DNA of 64,000 bases from Nicotiana tabacum (taxonomy: Eukaryota > Streptophyta > Magnoliopsida > Solanales > Solanaceae): the NCBI RefSeq assembly GCF_000715075.1, contig NC_134085.1, forward strand, positions 139,399,560 to 139,463,559, written 5' to 3'. The notes under the pieces are model-generated. The model was not told where the DNA came from and made no database searches. It worked only from the letters and a program-made list of their open reading frames with translations. Position numbers and translations under genes: made by a program. Numbering within the stretch: the first letter of the stretch is position 1; every line of letters starts with the position of its first letter. Shown in pieces: positions 34,870 through 46,475 of this stretch.

Positions 34870-36845
34870 ATCAAGGTACTAGGGCAGCAAAGAACGGGTT
34901 CAGTTTTGCACTTGAACCCTTTTTGAATTTTCATTTTTGCTCTCATGTCCTCAGTTTTAAAATTAGCATTTCATATAAGTCCCAATCCCAGCTTCTAGGA
35001 AACTTCCTAGGCAGTTATATGAGAGATTCCTTCAACCAATTACCTAAACTACCCCCCCCCCCCCCAATGCCCCTTAATCACACTCAGCAACTCACAGGTC
35101 AAGCTGACCCCAAAAGCCTGATTTGATACGGGTTAAAAACCCAGGTTCAATTCCTTCTTGGGCTTCTAATTCCTCAGAGTTCAATTAAAATCAAACGATG
35201 ATTCCAGTTTTGAAAAACTGACCCAAGCTTTCTCTAAACAAAGAAGCCTGGAACCATTTGTTTAAAAGCAGCAGAAACCAAAAGCAAAATGAATGAACTA
35301 ACCAATCTAATTTCATAACAGCAATTTAACTAAATCATGGGCCTAATTTCATTAACTAGGTGATTAAACTGATGATGAAAGACTTAGACGAACAAAACAA
35401 GGTGGACTAAAGACATCAGATAATCAAGCTTTCACAACGAAAAGAAAAGAAGAGGGAAAGAGAATAGGAGATGGAACCAATTTGAACTCAGAAAACCCAA
35501 ACAAACTTTGCCCAAACCAAAAGAGAAAGGATGAGGAGGAAGATGAAACGGTGAAAGAAAATACAAGAGGGGAGGAGGAACTTACCAAATCACGGCTCGA
35601 AACCTAATTGAAACACTGGCTTAAACGAAGAGTGATGTTCACATTGTTCTTTGTAAGAACAAGTGAACGACATCACATTCATGTTCAAACAACCTTCAAT
35701 CTTCAGAAGAGTAGGAGCAGGTAGCCATGCAAACCATGGAATCAAGGATTAACACACCTTGACCTCTTGGGACTTTGGACCCTATCCCTAGATCCAAAAT
35801 TCGACGGATTCGGGAAATATTTGAGGGGTATGGGTTAGTGGTTTGGAGAGAGGAGGTCATGGGGGTTATGGGGTATTAATCTGGGGTTGAACAGAGGTGG
35901 CGCCACCACCGGAGAGAACAAGGGCGGTGCTAGGGTTTCGATCTTCTGAGCCAGATTTGAGATATTCGGGTGTGATTCGAGGGAAAAGGAGAGTGGATTC
36001 GGAATTAGGAGAAGGAGAGGGATCTAGGGTTTAAATCTGGTGGCCATCGGAGACCTACCACCACCGTAGGGCAATTTCCGGCAGCGGTGCACGGTGGGGT
36101 TGAAGTGGGGTCTTTGGGAGTGTTGGAGACGACGAGGGGGGGTCTGAGTGGTTCGTACAATTAAATATCAGATGATCCCGGCTTCAGGACCGTCCGATCA
36201 ACAAATCTCAACTGTCCTGATCTGTCGTCAGCGAAATGGGGTCGTTTTGATAAAGGGGGTGGACCAGGTTGGACCCGGGTTTTGGGACAGGTTTGGGCCA
36301 ATTTTAATGGGTAATGGGTGTTTAACACTTGGACCTGGGTAAAATCAATTGTAACAACCCAAATTCAGATTTTCTTTTATTTCTTTCTTTTTCTTTTTCA
36401 ATTTCAATATTCTTTTCTTTTTCAAAATTAAAATAAAACCTAAATTAATTAATAATTTTTTAAAACTAAATTAACCTACTCAATTATATTAATCACTCAT
36501 CATGGTATTTACAATAATTAATTAAATCCTAAATTTAAAGAAAAACTATACAATTCAAAATTAAAAAGTTAAAATGCAAAATAAACTATTTTTGTGATTT
36601 TCATTTTTTTATAAAACAAACTAATTTACTAATTAATCTAAAAATATAAAATTAAATCCTAAATGCAGTGCGTGATATTTTTGTATTTTTATGAATTAAA
36701 TAAAATAAACGCGCACAGACAAATGCAAATAATTAACAGAAAATGCCACAAAATCCAACAAAATTGCAGACACTAAAAGAAATTATTTTATTTTGAATTT
36801 GTTGGAATAATTCATATAAGGCAAAAATTACGTGCTCATAGTCAT

Positions 36846-38068
36846 GCCTATAAGGTTTCTGCATTTTTTACTACGTTTGTAAGAGTGTCCAAAATCGACA
36901 ATACATAGAAAGCATGCCTATAGGAGCCTTAATCGAATATGAATCGTTTCACTCGCTTATAGGTCTAAAACCAGTAACAATGATGCATGCTCTTTTGTTA
37001 AAACTTGCCTTTCTTTAATAACGAATGATTTTCTCAAATCAGTATGTATTCATGTTTGTTTCATTGTTTCTGGAATCAGTAGATATCATGCCTATAGGGG
37101 TCTTCGTCTAACACTTAGGCAAGCCATAGGGTGAAAGTTTATAAACTGAATCAGACTTTTTATCAGCTACAACCAGCAGGCAGGCCTGATTCAGGCTTCT
37201 TATTTGAACTATGTAATAAATCAATCTGCCTCCACTGTTTAAGTTTTAATCAGACCCTAAACAGTATATGCAAGTCATGATATATTATGTGCTTTCTTTG
37301 GTTTAAAGGAGGTCTGTTTGAGCCCTTTTATTTGTTTATATGCTTCCCCCATACTTGTCATACGTGTTTTGATTGTCGCCTTAGTATTTTATCTTTTTGA
37401 AACCACAAATAAGCCCAACACCTCCTCCCTTTAGGATTAGTAGTCTCAAGTGCCTCCGGGGTTGATAAGATGGGGATGGGTAATAGCATGCAATAAGTAA
37501 GCGAGACCATTTCGCGCTTTAATACCTCAACGGGGTGGGAAAGGGTAGATATGGATATGATGACCACGTGATAACATCACGTGTAACCCCTTACTGAGGA
37601 GCGATTACCGGATGTTGTGTGGGGTGATCCATATTATTAATAAACCTAGGACCCCCCTTTCTTTTGTTTTCTTTGTTTCTTTTAAATCTTTTTAAACCAT
37701 TTCTATTAATAAAATCAACTCTTTTTAGTTCCTTTTTCTTACTTTTGTTTATTTGTAACCATTACGTGAAAATTCCCTCTTATTTAAAGCCTTTATTTGC
37801 CTATGTGTTATTTGCACTTAAGTCACAACAATAGTTTGTCCAGGAACCACACTAGTGGATCCTGAGGGGTGCCTAACACCTTCCCCTTGGGATAATTTCA
37901 AGCCCTTACCCAATCTCTGGTTACTCAAAACAAACCACTCCTAGTGTCCTAATGCACTTTAATCATTAGGTGGCGACTCTTCAATTCAAAAACCAATTCC
38001 TGAACGGGAACGAGTTGTCTCCCCAATGTCACAAACTCGATTTTTATGAGAAAAAGGGGGGTGCGACC
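36846..38068 (+). mobile_element. solo LTR B, segment 3 (U5 end)
   Basis: Resumes after the GTCAT duplication of D and runs to GGGGGGTGCGACC at 38068; the A LTR ends in GCGACA, so the last base has changed from A to C. GTAGT at 38069-38073 repeats 6534-6538. Summed segments give about 4900 bp, close to the 4945-bp LTR of A. Confidence 0.9.
37948..37980 (+). promoter_or_regulatory. U5 hairpin, solo LTR B
   Basis: Arms CCTAATG and CATTAGG, 9-nt loop CACTTTAAT, followed directly by TGGCGACTCT (37971-37980). It lies about 90 nt from the LTR end. The stem sequence is unlike that of C, D and E, but the architecture is the same. Confidence 0.72.
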
Positions 38069-38105
38069 GTAGTTCAAATTACATCATATAAGGGAAGCAT
38101 AAAGA

Positions 38106-38657
38106 TTACACATAGTAGCGTTTGATTGCATCTGAGTTGATTGGTTTTGGCCAGACTTCTCCGTCCATTTATACAAGTATGAAGGCTCCTCCTGTCAAAA
38201 CCCGGTGAACCATGTATGGACCCTGCCAGTTGGGAGAGAATTTCCCTTAGGCTTTATCCTGATGCGGAAAAATTTTCTTCAACACCAGTTGTCCTGGTGT
38301 GAACTGTCTCGGCTTGACTCTTTTGTTGAAGGCTTTGGACATTCTATTCTGATAGAGTTGACCATGGCAAACTGCATTCATTCTCTTTCTGTCTATAAGA
38401 GCTAGTTGTTTATAACGACTTTTTACCCATTCTACATCGTCGAGCTCAGCTTCTTGTATGATCCTTAGGGAAGGAATTTCTACCTCAGCGAGAATGACAG
38501 CCTCTGTACCATAAACCGGCATATAGGGGGTTGCCCCGGTTGATGTGCGGACAGTGGTGTGATACCCCAATAGAGCAAATGATAACTTCTCGTGCCACTG
38601 TTTGTGCTTCTCTATCATTTTCCTCTGAATCCATGTCTGTTTGTTGCGTTGTCTCAT
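38106..38657 (-). pseudogene. integrase C-terminal tail of element A
   Basis: From about 38625 the frame reads RKMIEKHKQWHEKLSFALLGYHTTVRT, then VYGTEAVI, and PGQLVLKKIFPH, aligning with the tail of integrase in element C. A stop at 38247 interrupts it; homology continues to a YYV-type end at 38106. The catalytic core and zinc region are absent. The first residues of the frame (MRQRNKQTWIQ) are not integrase and come from the leader side of an internal deletion. Confidence 0.85.
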
Positions 38658-38970
38658 TTCATGTCACAGTCATTGGTTCATCAAGATAAGTAATAGTAAT
38701 ACTATATAAGTAAAGTAATGAGAGAAAACGATAATGAGTGTTGATTTATAAGAATAGTCAAAATGCTTTGATAAATTGCATAACTGTTTTGAACATTTGG
38801 AGATCTTATTGCGGGAATTGAAAGAATGCGAAAAGAAAATCATTTAGTAAATAAAACAGTGCATGATGCTTGTTTTAGCCTTGCTACCCCGAGGCTCGTC
38901 GGGCTCTAGTTGTACTGATGGTCTAGTTATTGAGGCGTGCCCCTCTGTTTACGGCCTGTATGGAAGGGCC
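38658..38970 (-). other. non-coding remnant at the internal deletion of element A
   Basis: About 310 bp, AT-rich, with stops in all sense frames. Its place, after the G-patch frame and before integrase, is where element C has its intron. It therefore probably holds the matching intron, with reverse transcriptase, both RNase H domains and the integrase core lost beyond its end. No reverse transcriptase motif is visible. Confidence 0.6.
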
Positions 38971-40428
38971 TTACTCCCCCTCCTCCTCAAGAACAACACA
39001 GCAGTCAATATCATTGTCTTCTAGGAACAAGTTCTTTATCGATGCCAGTGCTTCTTTTTCGTCTGACCCATAAATAATATCGGCTGGTTGGAAGGTCTGC
39101 TCCAGATGTGGTATTGGTTGCTCCAGTGGATAGTAAGGACCGCGCCATGGTGGTGACCAGTTGTTGAATTCTTCCCAGGTGTACTCATATCCCAGACCGA
39201 AAGTAGTGCCATGTTTCTTGAGCTTTATGGGCTTAAAGATTCCTTGGAAATTCTTGCTGAGCCCCTTGCCAGGTTCATACCCACTCCAATTCAGTATACT
39301 CTCGATTTTATTATCCCACCATTTGTCTTTGTCAACAGCATTTACCCGTTCAGTGTGGTGGTAAGTCTCTCCACCTAGCTTCCTTCTTCCTTCGATTGAC
39401 GGAATGGTTTGGCGATTGTATATAAGGTTGCTACCGTCACCGTGAATGATCACCTTTTGATGATTCCATTCAAATTTTACTGCCTGATGCAGTGTTGATG
39501 CTATGGTCCCAGCAGCATGAATCCATGGCCATCCCAATAGTAGGTTGTAAGACGCTAGCACGTCTATCAACTGAAAATCAACATCGAACCGGGTTAGCCC
39601 CATTTGTAAGTATAGACTAATCTCCCTAATAGTGGACCTTTGGAAACCGTCGAAGGCTTTCACGTTGATGGCTTTGTCCTTTATCTCGTGCAGTCCTTTA
39701 CCCAGCTTCTTAAGTGTTACCAATGGACAAATGTTGATACTGGAACCCCCGTCAATCAGGATTCTGGTAATGAAATAATCTTCGCATTGCATGGTGATGT
39801 GCAACGCTTTGTTGTGCCCCAACCCCTCAGGTGGCAGCTCATCCTCATGAAAAGTGATCTTATGGCTCTCCAACACCTGTCCTACCATGTTAGCCATTTC
39901 TCCACCAATGATATTTCTTGGTACGTATGCTTCACTTAGCACCCTTAATAGAGCGTTCTTGTGTGCCTCAGAATTTTGCAGCAAAGCAAGAATAGAGATT
40001 TGCATCGGTGTTTTATTCAACTGGTCGATGACCGAGTATTCTTTGGCATGTATATTTCTCCAAAGATCATATGGACCTATCTCAATGATGGGTGACCAAT
40101 TGGAGGCCTGCTTGCTTGACTCAACTAGATGTTCCAGGGTACAGACTCTACCAGTTCTTGTCATACCCTGTGCTACAACAGTCTCTTCGAACCTAACCTT
40201 GCCTTTCCTTCTTGCCTCGGCTGTATAGTCCCAGGATATAACCTTTGTATGGAATGGTGTCATGGTCGACATCGCCACTGGGATCGGCGTGGCTACCCTT
40301 ACTCCGAACAGATCATGTGCCTTGGGTGATAACTGCAACTTCAAACGGTGTGGGCGCATTTGCCAGAGACACAAATTCGACCTCAATTGGCGCTGGCATC
40401 CTTGCAGATGCCATTTCTTCAAACTCAA
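38971..40428 (-). pseudogene. aspartic protease and G-patch of element A
   Basis: An intact 485-codon frame. The protease motif is ILIDGGSSINICPL with Asp about residue 226 (near 39753), then YNLLLGWPWIHAAGT at about 295-308, a gap, and a G-patch at about residues 380-415 (GYEPGKGLSKNFQGIFKPI, HGTTFGLGY). The tail is acidic (DCCVVLEEEGE). It aligns throughout with 18280-20233 of element C but without stops, so this part of A is better preserved. It would process the Gag polyprotein if expressed. Confidence 0.88.
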
Positions 40429-40555
40429 GTGGCACAGACATATTTACCTTAGCGTCCCCAAATGGTTGAATCTGGACTACGATCGGATTAAGAGTAACTA
40501 TTGGATTCTTTGGTTCATCACCTTCTACGATCAACCCAATTTATCCCTCGGGATC

Positions 40556-42496
40556 CTAATCGTCCTCTATTTCAATCATATGGATACCTCCACCCTTATG
40601 ATCTGGTAAAGGGTTGTTGCAGACATTTGGGGCAGGTTCCTTTGCCACAATGACCTTGTTATCAATTAAAGACTGGATCTTATCTTTCAAAGAATGGCAT
40701 TCATCGATGGTGTGCCATTTCATGCCGGAGTGGTATGCACAGGATTTATTTGGGTTACCCACTAAGAAGGGTTTTCAGGAGCTGCAGCATGGATGGGGTG
40801 ACATAACCAGCAGCCTTGAGTCTTTCATACAACTGGTCAATGGGTTCAACGATGGTTGTGTATTGTTTTGGAGGTCTGCGGTCAAAATTTGGTCGGGATC
40901 TAGGGAAGTTTTGGCATTTAGGAGGTGATTGATAGTGGGAAGGCTGAGAATTGTAGGTTTGTAGACGTGAGAGGGTTGGGATTATCTGGATGAAGTAGGT
41001 TGATATGTGGGAGGTGGAGGTGATTGATAAGTTGGTGGTGGAGCTTGGTATAAGGGTGAGGATGCTTGGTAGTTAGGAGATGGTTGATATGTGAGTGGAG
41101 GTGTTGGATAAGTTTGGTATTTGATAGGAGATTTGGTCCTTTGTGCAACCATCATGGCTCCTACGTCCCTTTTCTTGGACACGCCACCGGACTGTAAAAC
41201 CTTATTTGTAGCTTGTAAGGCCTCAAAGTTTGTAACCATACCGCTTTTGATACCCTCTTCAATTCTTTCACCCAGTTTGATAATGTCAGAAAATTTGTGG
41301 CTTTCAATCATCATTAGTCGTTCATAGTATTGCGGGTACAAAGAATTTGTTCGTCTGTTCCACCTCTAAGGCATGTTTGACCTTAGTAGTTTCGGACCTC
41401 CAGCGAGTGGCATACTTGCGAAATATTTCTGTAGGCTTCTTCTTTAGATTCTGAATATATAACACATCTGTCACATTCTCTGTGTTAAACCCGAACCTTT
41501 CCATAAAGTCGGACGCCATGCTTACCCTGCTTGACCACTTCTTCGGATCTTGGCTGATGTACCAAGACAAAGAATCTCCTTTCAAACTCCTCATGAAAAG
41601 CTTCATGCGGATTCTCTCGTCTTTCCCTACTCCAACCAGCTTGTCACAGTATGTTCTCAAATGGACCCTTGGATCCCCTGTACCATCAAATATTTCAAAC
41701 TTTGGAGGTTTGTACCCTTCGGGTTGTTCGACATGGGGTTGTATGCAAAGATCTTCGTAGTTCAGTCCCTCAATTCCCTTGCTTCCTTCAATGCCTTGAA
41801 TCCGGCTAGTCAACTTCTTAAGTTCCTCAGCCAGGTTCCTGATGAGCAGGTCTTTTTCATCAGACTCGGGTATGCTTGAGATAGGTTAGGTGGAGCATGG
41901 CATGGTCTCCATGTAGATGGGGGTGTTATGGTGGGTGTGAAAGTGGTCATTTGTGGAGTTTTGGGGTTCTGGGATGAGTATGGAGTATTGTTTGGGGTGT
42001 GTCAGGTGTTGCATTGAGTCTTTGGTGGAACAGTGTGATGGTGAGGAGCGGGATGATTCTGTTGCTTTGGGATGTTTTGAGGCGGTGTAGGGTTCTGAGC
42101 ATTTGGGAAATTGATATCTGGAGTGGTGAGGGAAAATGACAAATTTGCCAAGTTCCGAACCTGATCAAGCTCCTCTTGGAATTTCAGCAGTTTTTGTTCA
42201 AGTTGGGATGCATTTTCCTTAGGAACCTGAGTACCATGACCATGAGTGGCCTCTACCCGTTCAGTTGAATTCTCCTTTCTAATGTTGTTCAAATCTTCCA
42301 TCTTTCCTTTGTTCTTATTTTTGACAGGACTAAGAGGAGGAGTGGGTGGAGGGCCCCTGGATCTTGTGGAATAGGATGATGTTGCCAAAGCGCACAAACT
42401 AACCTTTGGGGAGGGGAATAATAAAACAAAAAGTAAAAACAAAAGGGTAACCAAGTTAGTGAGGATTATAGGAAGCATTGCAATATTTAAACACAT
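40556..42496 (-). pseudogene. gag of element A (frameshifted)
   Basis: In sense order: a coiled-coil start (QLEQKLLKFQEELDQVRNLAN, 42270-42130), a Pro-rich linker with a frameshift, the capsid-like domain (PPKFEIFDGTGDPRVHLRTYC ... FMRSLKGDSLSWYISQDP, 41813-41322), a Tyr/Pro-rich segment (40982-41130) and a knuckle-like motif (CAYHSGMKWHTIDEC, near 40740). Three frames must be joined, so it is a pseudogene. The order equals that in element C. Confidence 0.82.
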
Positions 42497-42708
42497 AGTG
42501 CAGGAATGTAAATCGTGTCCTAATTTGGGGACCTCTTTGTGCCTGAGGTAGTCCTAGCGACAAATTGATTTGGAGAACTTAGGATGCTAAATGCCACATT
42601 TTATTGATAAAGATAGACGAATCCCAAACTGACACTAAATAAACAGGAAATGAAAATCACTAATGGCCATTTGCCTTATTACATTTTATAGAGCAAAAAG
42701 AAAAACTC

Positions 42709-42984
42709 CTATCTACTTGGTCCCAGAAGGACCTTCCTCACGTTGAATGCCTTTGTCAGGTGTTCTCCTTCGTTTCCCTTAGCATTCTGGCAGTCGGTGA
42801 CTCTCTTCCTCACTTTTCCTTCCAATTCCAACAGACTGTATTCTAGATATTCCAACTTTTCTCTAGCTTTGGCGGCCCTCTCTTTCCACTCATTGATTTG
42901 GTCATTTGATGGAAGACTCATCCACCAGTCTAGTAAGAGTGAGGGTGTGCTAACCATACCGAAGCTGGGGACCTCGTTCTTCAT
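42709..42984 (-). pseudogene. short coiled-coil frame in element A leader, possible ORF1 remnant
   Basis: 91 codons: DWWMSLPSNDQINEWKERAAKAREKLEYLEYSLLELEGKVRKR. The Lys/Glu/Leu-rich helix recalls the coiled-coil half of ORF1 in element C and has the same place between primer site and gag. The DUF7745-like half is not seen. The relation is inferred from place and style, not from clear identity. Confidence 0.45.
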
Positions 42985-43654
42985 TTTCTACAAGTTAAAC
43001 AAGGTTAGGCCCTTATCCCCACCAGACTCGACTATTTAATATCAATAATTAGCATGAAGCATTTAGTTCTACAAATAAATGCACAGAACGTGGTGATGTC
43101 CGTTTGGGTTCAGGGAAACCCGATGGACTTTGGACAAGGCTATCTTAAAGGATCATTATGTGAACATAATAACTGACCCGGCTAGGTTTGACCATGATGC
43201 ATGCACAATTTGAACAGAGTAAGGTTTCTATGGGGTTTTAGACTGGTACCCTTCAGCGGACAACCCAAGGGGGAAGGCACGGAACCGTCGACTACACCGT
43301 TGATCGACTAGTTTTACCGTAAATATGCCTTTCTGAATTTAGGGGTGATAATATAGGAAGAGCGCAACCACTCATTATAAGCGTTGCTATGGTATTTATT
43401 TGGCACGAGTGGAGTATGATGTTGAGCATGATTATGCAATAATTAAATCATGTTGGCACATATTTGCACATTAAGAAAGTAATAAATACAACAGTTTCAT
43501 AATTTAAATCAGCAATAAAGGAAAGAAACGAAGAAGATAAGTTAGTTTTGCTATTGAAAAGAAATTAAACGCTTAAAGGAATTTAAACAAGTAATTGCAC
43601 ATAAGGGAGGATACAAATTCATAATAACAGTCTAAAATGGTAAAATCCTAAATA
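42985..43654 (-). other. leader of element A, nothing recognised
   Basis: Between primer binding site and the coiled-coil frame. AT-rich with no conserved motif that I can name, and no copy of the structured module. Confidence 0.55.
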
Positions 43655-43672
43655 TCCCCAGCAGAGTCGACA
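43655..43672 (-). other. primer binding site of element A
   Basis: Minus strand TGTCGACTCTGCTGGGGA, 3 nt inside the 5' LTR. It differs from the site of C at one base (third position), and matches tRNA-Arg only over about 18 nt. Confidence 0.8.
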
Positions 43673-43778
43673 TGCTGTCGCGCCCCCTTTTTCCCTCTTT
43701 GCATCGGGAGATCGGGTTTATGACTTTTTTTGGGTATAGGACAACTCATTCCTTTTGGGAACTGGGTTTTGCATTTGA

Positions 43779-43812
43779 AGAGTCGCCACCTAATGATTTA
43801 AGGTGCATTAGG
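43779..43812 (-). promoter_or_regulatory. U5 hairpin, A 5' LTR
   Basis: Arms 43789-43795 and 43806-43812 (CCTAATG/CATTAGG), 10-nt loop; in sense the loop is CACCTTAAAT and the stem is followed by TGGCGACTCT. It lies 103 nt from the LTR end. Confidence 0.72.
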
Positions 43813-45089
43813 ACACCTATAGGGTTCACTTCTAAGTTTGTTTGATAACCAGAGATTGGGTAAGGGCTTGAAATTATCCTAAGGGGAAGGTGTTAGGCAC
43901 CCCTCAGGATCCACTAGTGTGGTTTCCGGCCAGACAGTTTTTGTGAATTTGTGCAATTTATCAAACAAATAGGTATAGACTCAAATAGTAGGGGATTTAA
44001 ACACATAAGAGTTTGAAAACAATTAGAAGGCGAATTTTGAAAAGAAAGAGTTATAGTTCTACAAATACTTGAAAATATAAAAGAGGAAAAAAAGAGGATC
44101 CTAGGTTTATTTATAATATGGATCGCATCAATGCGATACTCGGTATGACACTCCTCAGAAGAGGGGATACACATGGTATTAGTGCACTGGTCATCATATC
44201 CATATCTACCCTTCCCACCCCGTGAAGGTATTAAAGCGCGGATTGGTCTCGACCTCTATTGCATGTTGTTACTCGTCCCTTCCTATTAGTCCCGGAGGAA
44301 TTTAGGACTATTATTCCTAAAGGGGAGGGATATTAGGCTGACTTTAGGTTTCAAAAGGTGAAAAATCTAAGGCGACATACAAAAACACATAGTACTGCAC
44401 ATTAGGGGAAGCATGTAAACAAATAAAAGGCTCATGTATACCTCCTCAAGAAAAATACATAAATAGCATGACTTAAACATACATTTAGGGTCTGAATTTA
44501 AAAATACTAAAGGCGATGGGAGTTTTAATTGTTGAAGTAGACCAGTTTATTACATAACTCAGATAAGAAGTCTGAATCAGGCATGCCTGCTGGTTGTAGC
44601 AATTACCAATTAACAAAGGTGGATTTAGTTTTATTGTTGTTATCACCTAAGGCTTGCCTAAGTGTTTGGGTGAGATCCTATAAACATGATATCTATTACT
44701 GATTCAGAATGTGGCAAAACAGTAATCATTTTAAAACAAACGATTTGAGATCCTACATGCATGTTTTCTAAATCGTATTAACAGAAGGTGAGAGAGTTGT
44801 TTAAAACTAGTTGAGAACAGTATGAATTGGGCTGATTTTAAACTAGACTGGTTTCAGATCCTGTAGGCATGATATCTATTATTGCTGATTTAATTTCTAT
44901 AGACATGATATCTAGTTGAACGTGTAATGAAGCAGGCAGAATTTACTAGTAATTCCTATAGGCATGATTTCTATAAAAGGGTACTGATTTTAAACTACTG
45001 GACATGATGCCAGATAATAACCAGTTAGATCCTAAGAACATGGTGTCTAAGTGTGGTAATGTAGAATCTAAGACAAGTCCTCTAAACAG

Positions 45090-45215
45090 GTTCTCTAAAT
45101 GCAGAGTTAAGCATGCAGAATTTAAATGAGTCCTACAGACAGGTTCTCTAAATGCAGAGTTAAGCATGCAGAATTTAAATGAGTCCTACAGACAGGTTTT
45201 CTAAATGCAGAGTTA
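45090..45215. repeat. 53-bp tandem repeat in A 5' LTR, 2.5 copies
   Basis: Units with TCTAAATGCAGAGTTAAGCA, GCAGAATTTAAATGAGTCC and TACAGACAGGT are nearly identical. They grade into the CTATAGGCATGATATCT repeats on both sides. Confidence 0.85.
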
Positions 45216-46467
45216 AGCATGCAGACTTTAGGTCCTATAGGCATATTCTCTAGATGTAGAACATGCAGAATTTTAGTGAAAACAGATCTTATAGGCATGA
45301 TATCTAAATTGCATAGTTAAATAAGTAGAATTTTAGGTCATATAGGCATGATATATACCCTTAAGCATGCACAATTACCCAGCCCTTTTCACTAGCTACA
45401 AATTATTACAAACTGAATAACGAATTACATCAGAAAAAGTGTAAAAAGAAAAAAAGTTACAACCAGAGGAAGCCTGATTCTTTACTTCCTCTTTGAGTTA
45501 TGGAATAAACCACCTCAAATGCCATTTGTTTCAAAGTCTTTCTCAGACCTGGGTGTGTCAAAGTTCCCTCAGGGTCTCAAGGAACCCCGGGTAGTGCTTA
45601 CACCCAAGTTTGCATAACCAGACAGGAATGAGTGCAGTGTGGAAGGGCCAGCCCTTATATGTCCCAGTTCAGAGGGAGACCATGGGTCCCAAGGCAAGGC
45701 TCACTCAAGAGGGGCAGAACCTAAGTCTAAGAGTATAGTGGAAGTGCAGGAGCAGAGAGTTGTTTAAAACTGGGTTGAGAATAGTAAGGGGGTAAGGGTA
45801 ATTTGAAAACAGTAGTAATAAAGTTAACACTACAGAATCAGCATTTTGATACAAAGGGGTCAGGGATTTGGGAGTTCATTACAGGGAGCATATGACCCTA
45901 GGTGGGGGTCAGGTTTTGGACATGCACAACAATAGATGATGCTGGCATGCCCATAAACCAGCCAGAGAATACAACACATAAAGGGGATATGAAAGATATG
46001 ACCCCAGGGAGGGTCAGGTTTGGGTCATGCACAGCAATGTCTAATGTTGACATGCCCTCAAACCAACTAAAGAATACAAACACATAGGGGATATGGGGGT
46101 TTGGGATTCATAAGTCATAATAAGTGACTGGCAGAATTCATACATAAGGAAAAACATTAATTTAGAAGGGAAAGAGCAGATTACAGCATGCTTAATAATG
46201 AAACTTGATTAAACACAAGTAGGAAACAGACAAGAGTGCAAGAAATAGTAAAGAAACATGTTGTTGTTGATGCTGAAGATTAATTAGAACATACCAGTAA
46301 ATAAGCAAATACAAAAAGAAAGTAAGAAAATTTCCCACATCTTAGCCTTGCTTTCAGCCGGCTAGGTAAGGCAGCAACACAAGTAGTAACAGAGAAAAGA
46401 GAGTTTTGAGTGAAGTGTGTGTTCTGAACTCAAGTGTTCGTGTTTTTCAAAGAAGAGGGGTATAGGG

Positions 46468-46475
46468 TATTTATA
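46468..46475 (-). promoter_or_regulatory. TATA box, A 5' LTR
   Basis: TATAAATA on the minus strand, identical to 1266-1273. As part of the 5' LTR it would drive the genomic transcript. Confidence 0.65.

Larger units (their letters stand above)
32749..36840 (-). mobile_element. solo LTR D (C-like superfamily)
   Basis: Starts TGTCACACC and ends GTGCTCATA, with GTCAT duplicated on both sides (32744-32748 and 36841-36845). The end CA has become TA. It shares U5 and the distal part with the C LTRs but differs in the middle. No internal region or second LTR is present, so it is a solo LTR left by recombination. Confidence 0.92.

Noticed and set aside
6539..38068. B as a full retrotransposon with its own interior
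   Set aside because: Its three segments add up to one LTR length, and GTAGT flanks that single LTR. All coding DNA between belongs to C.
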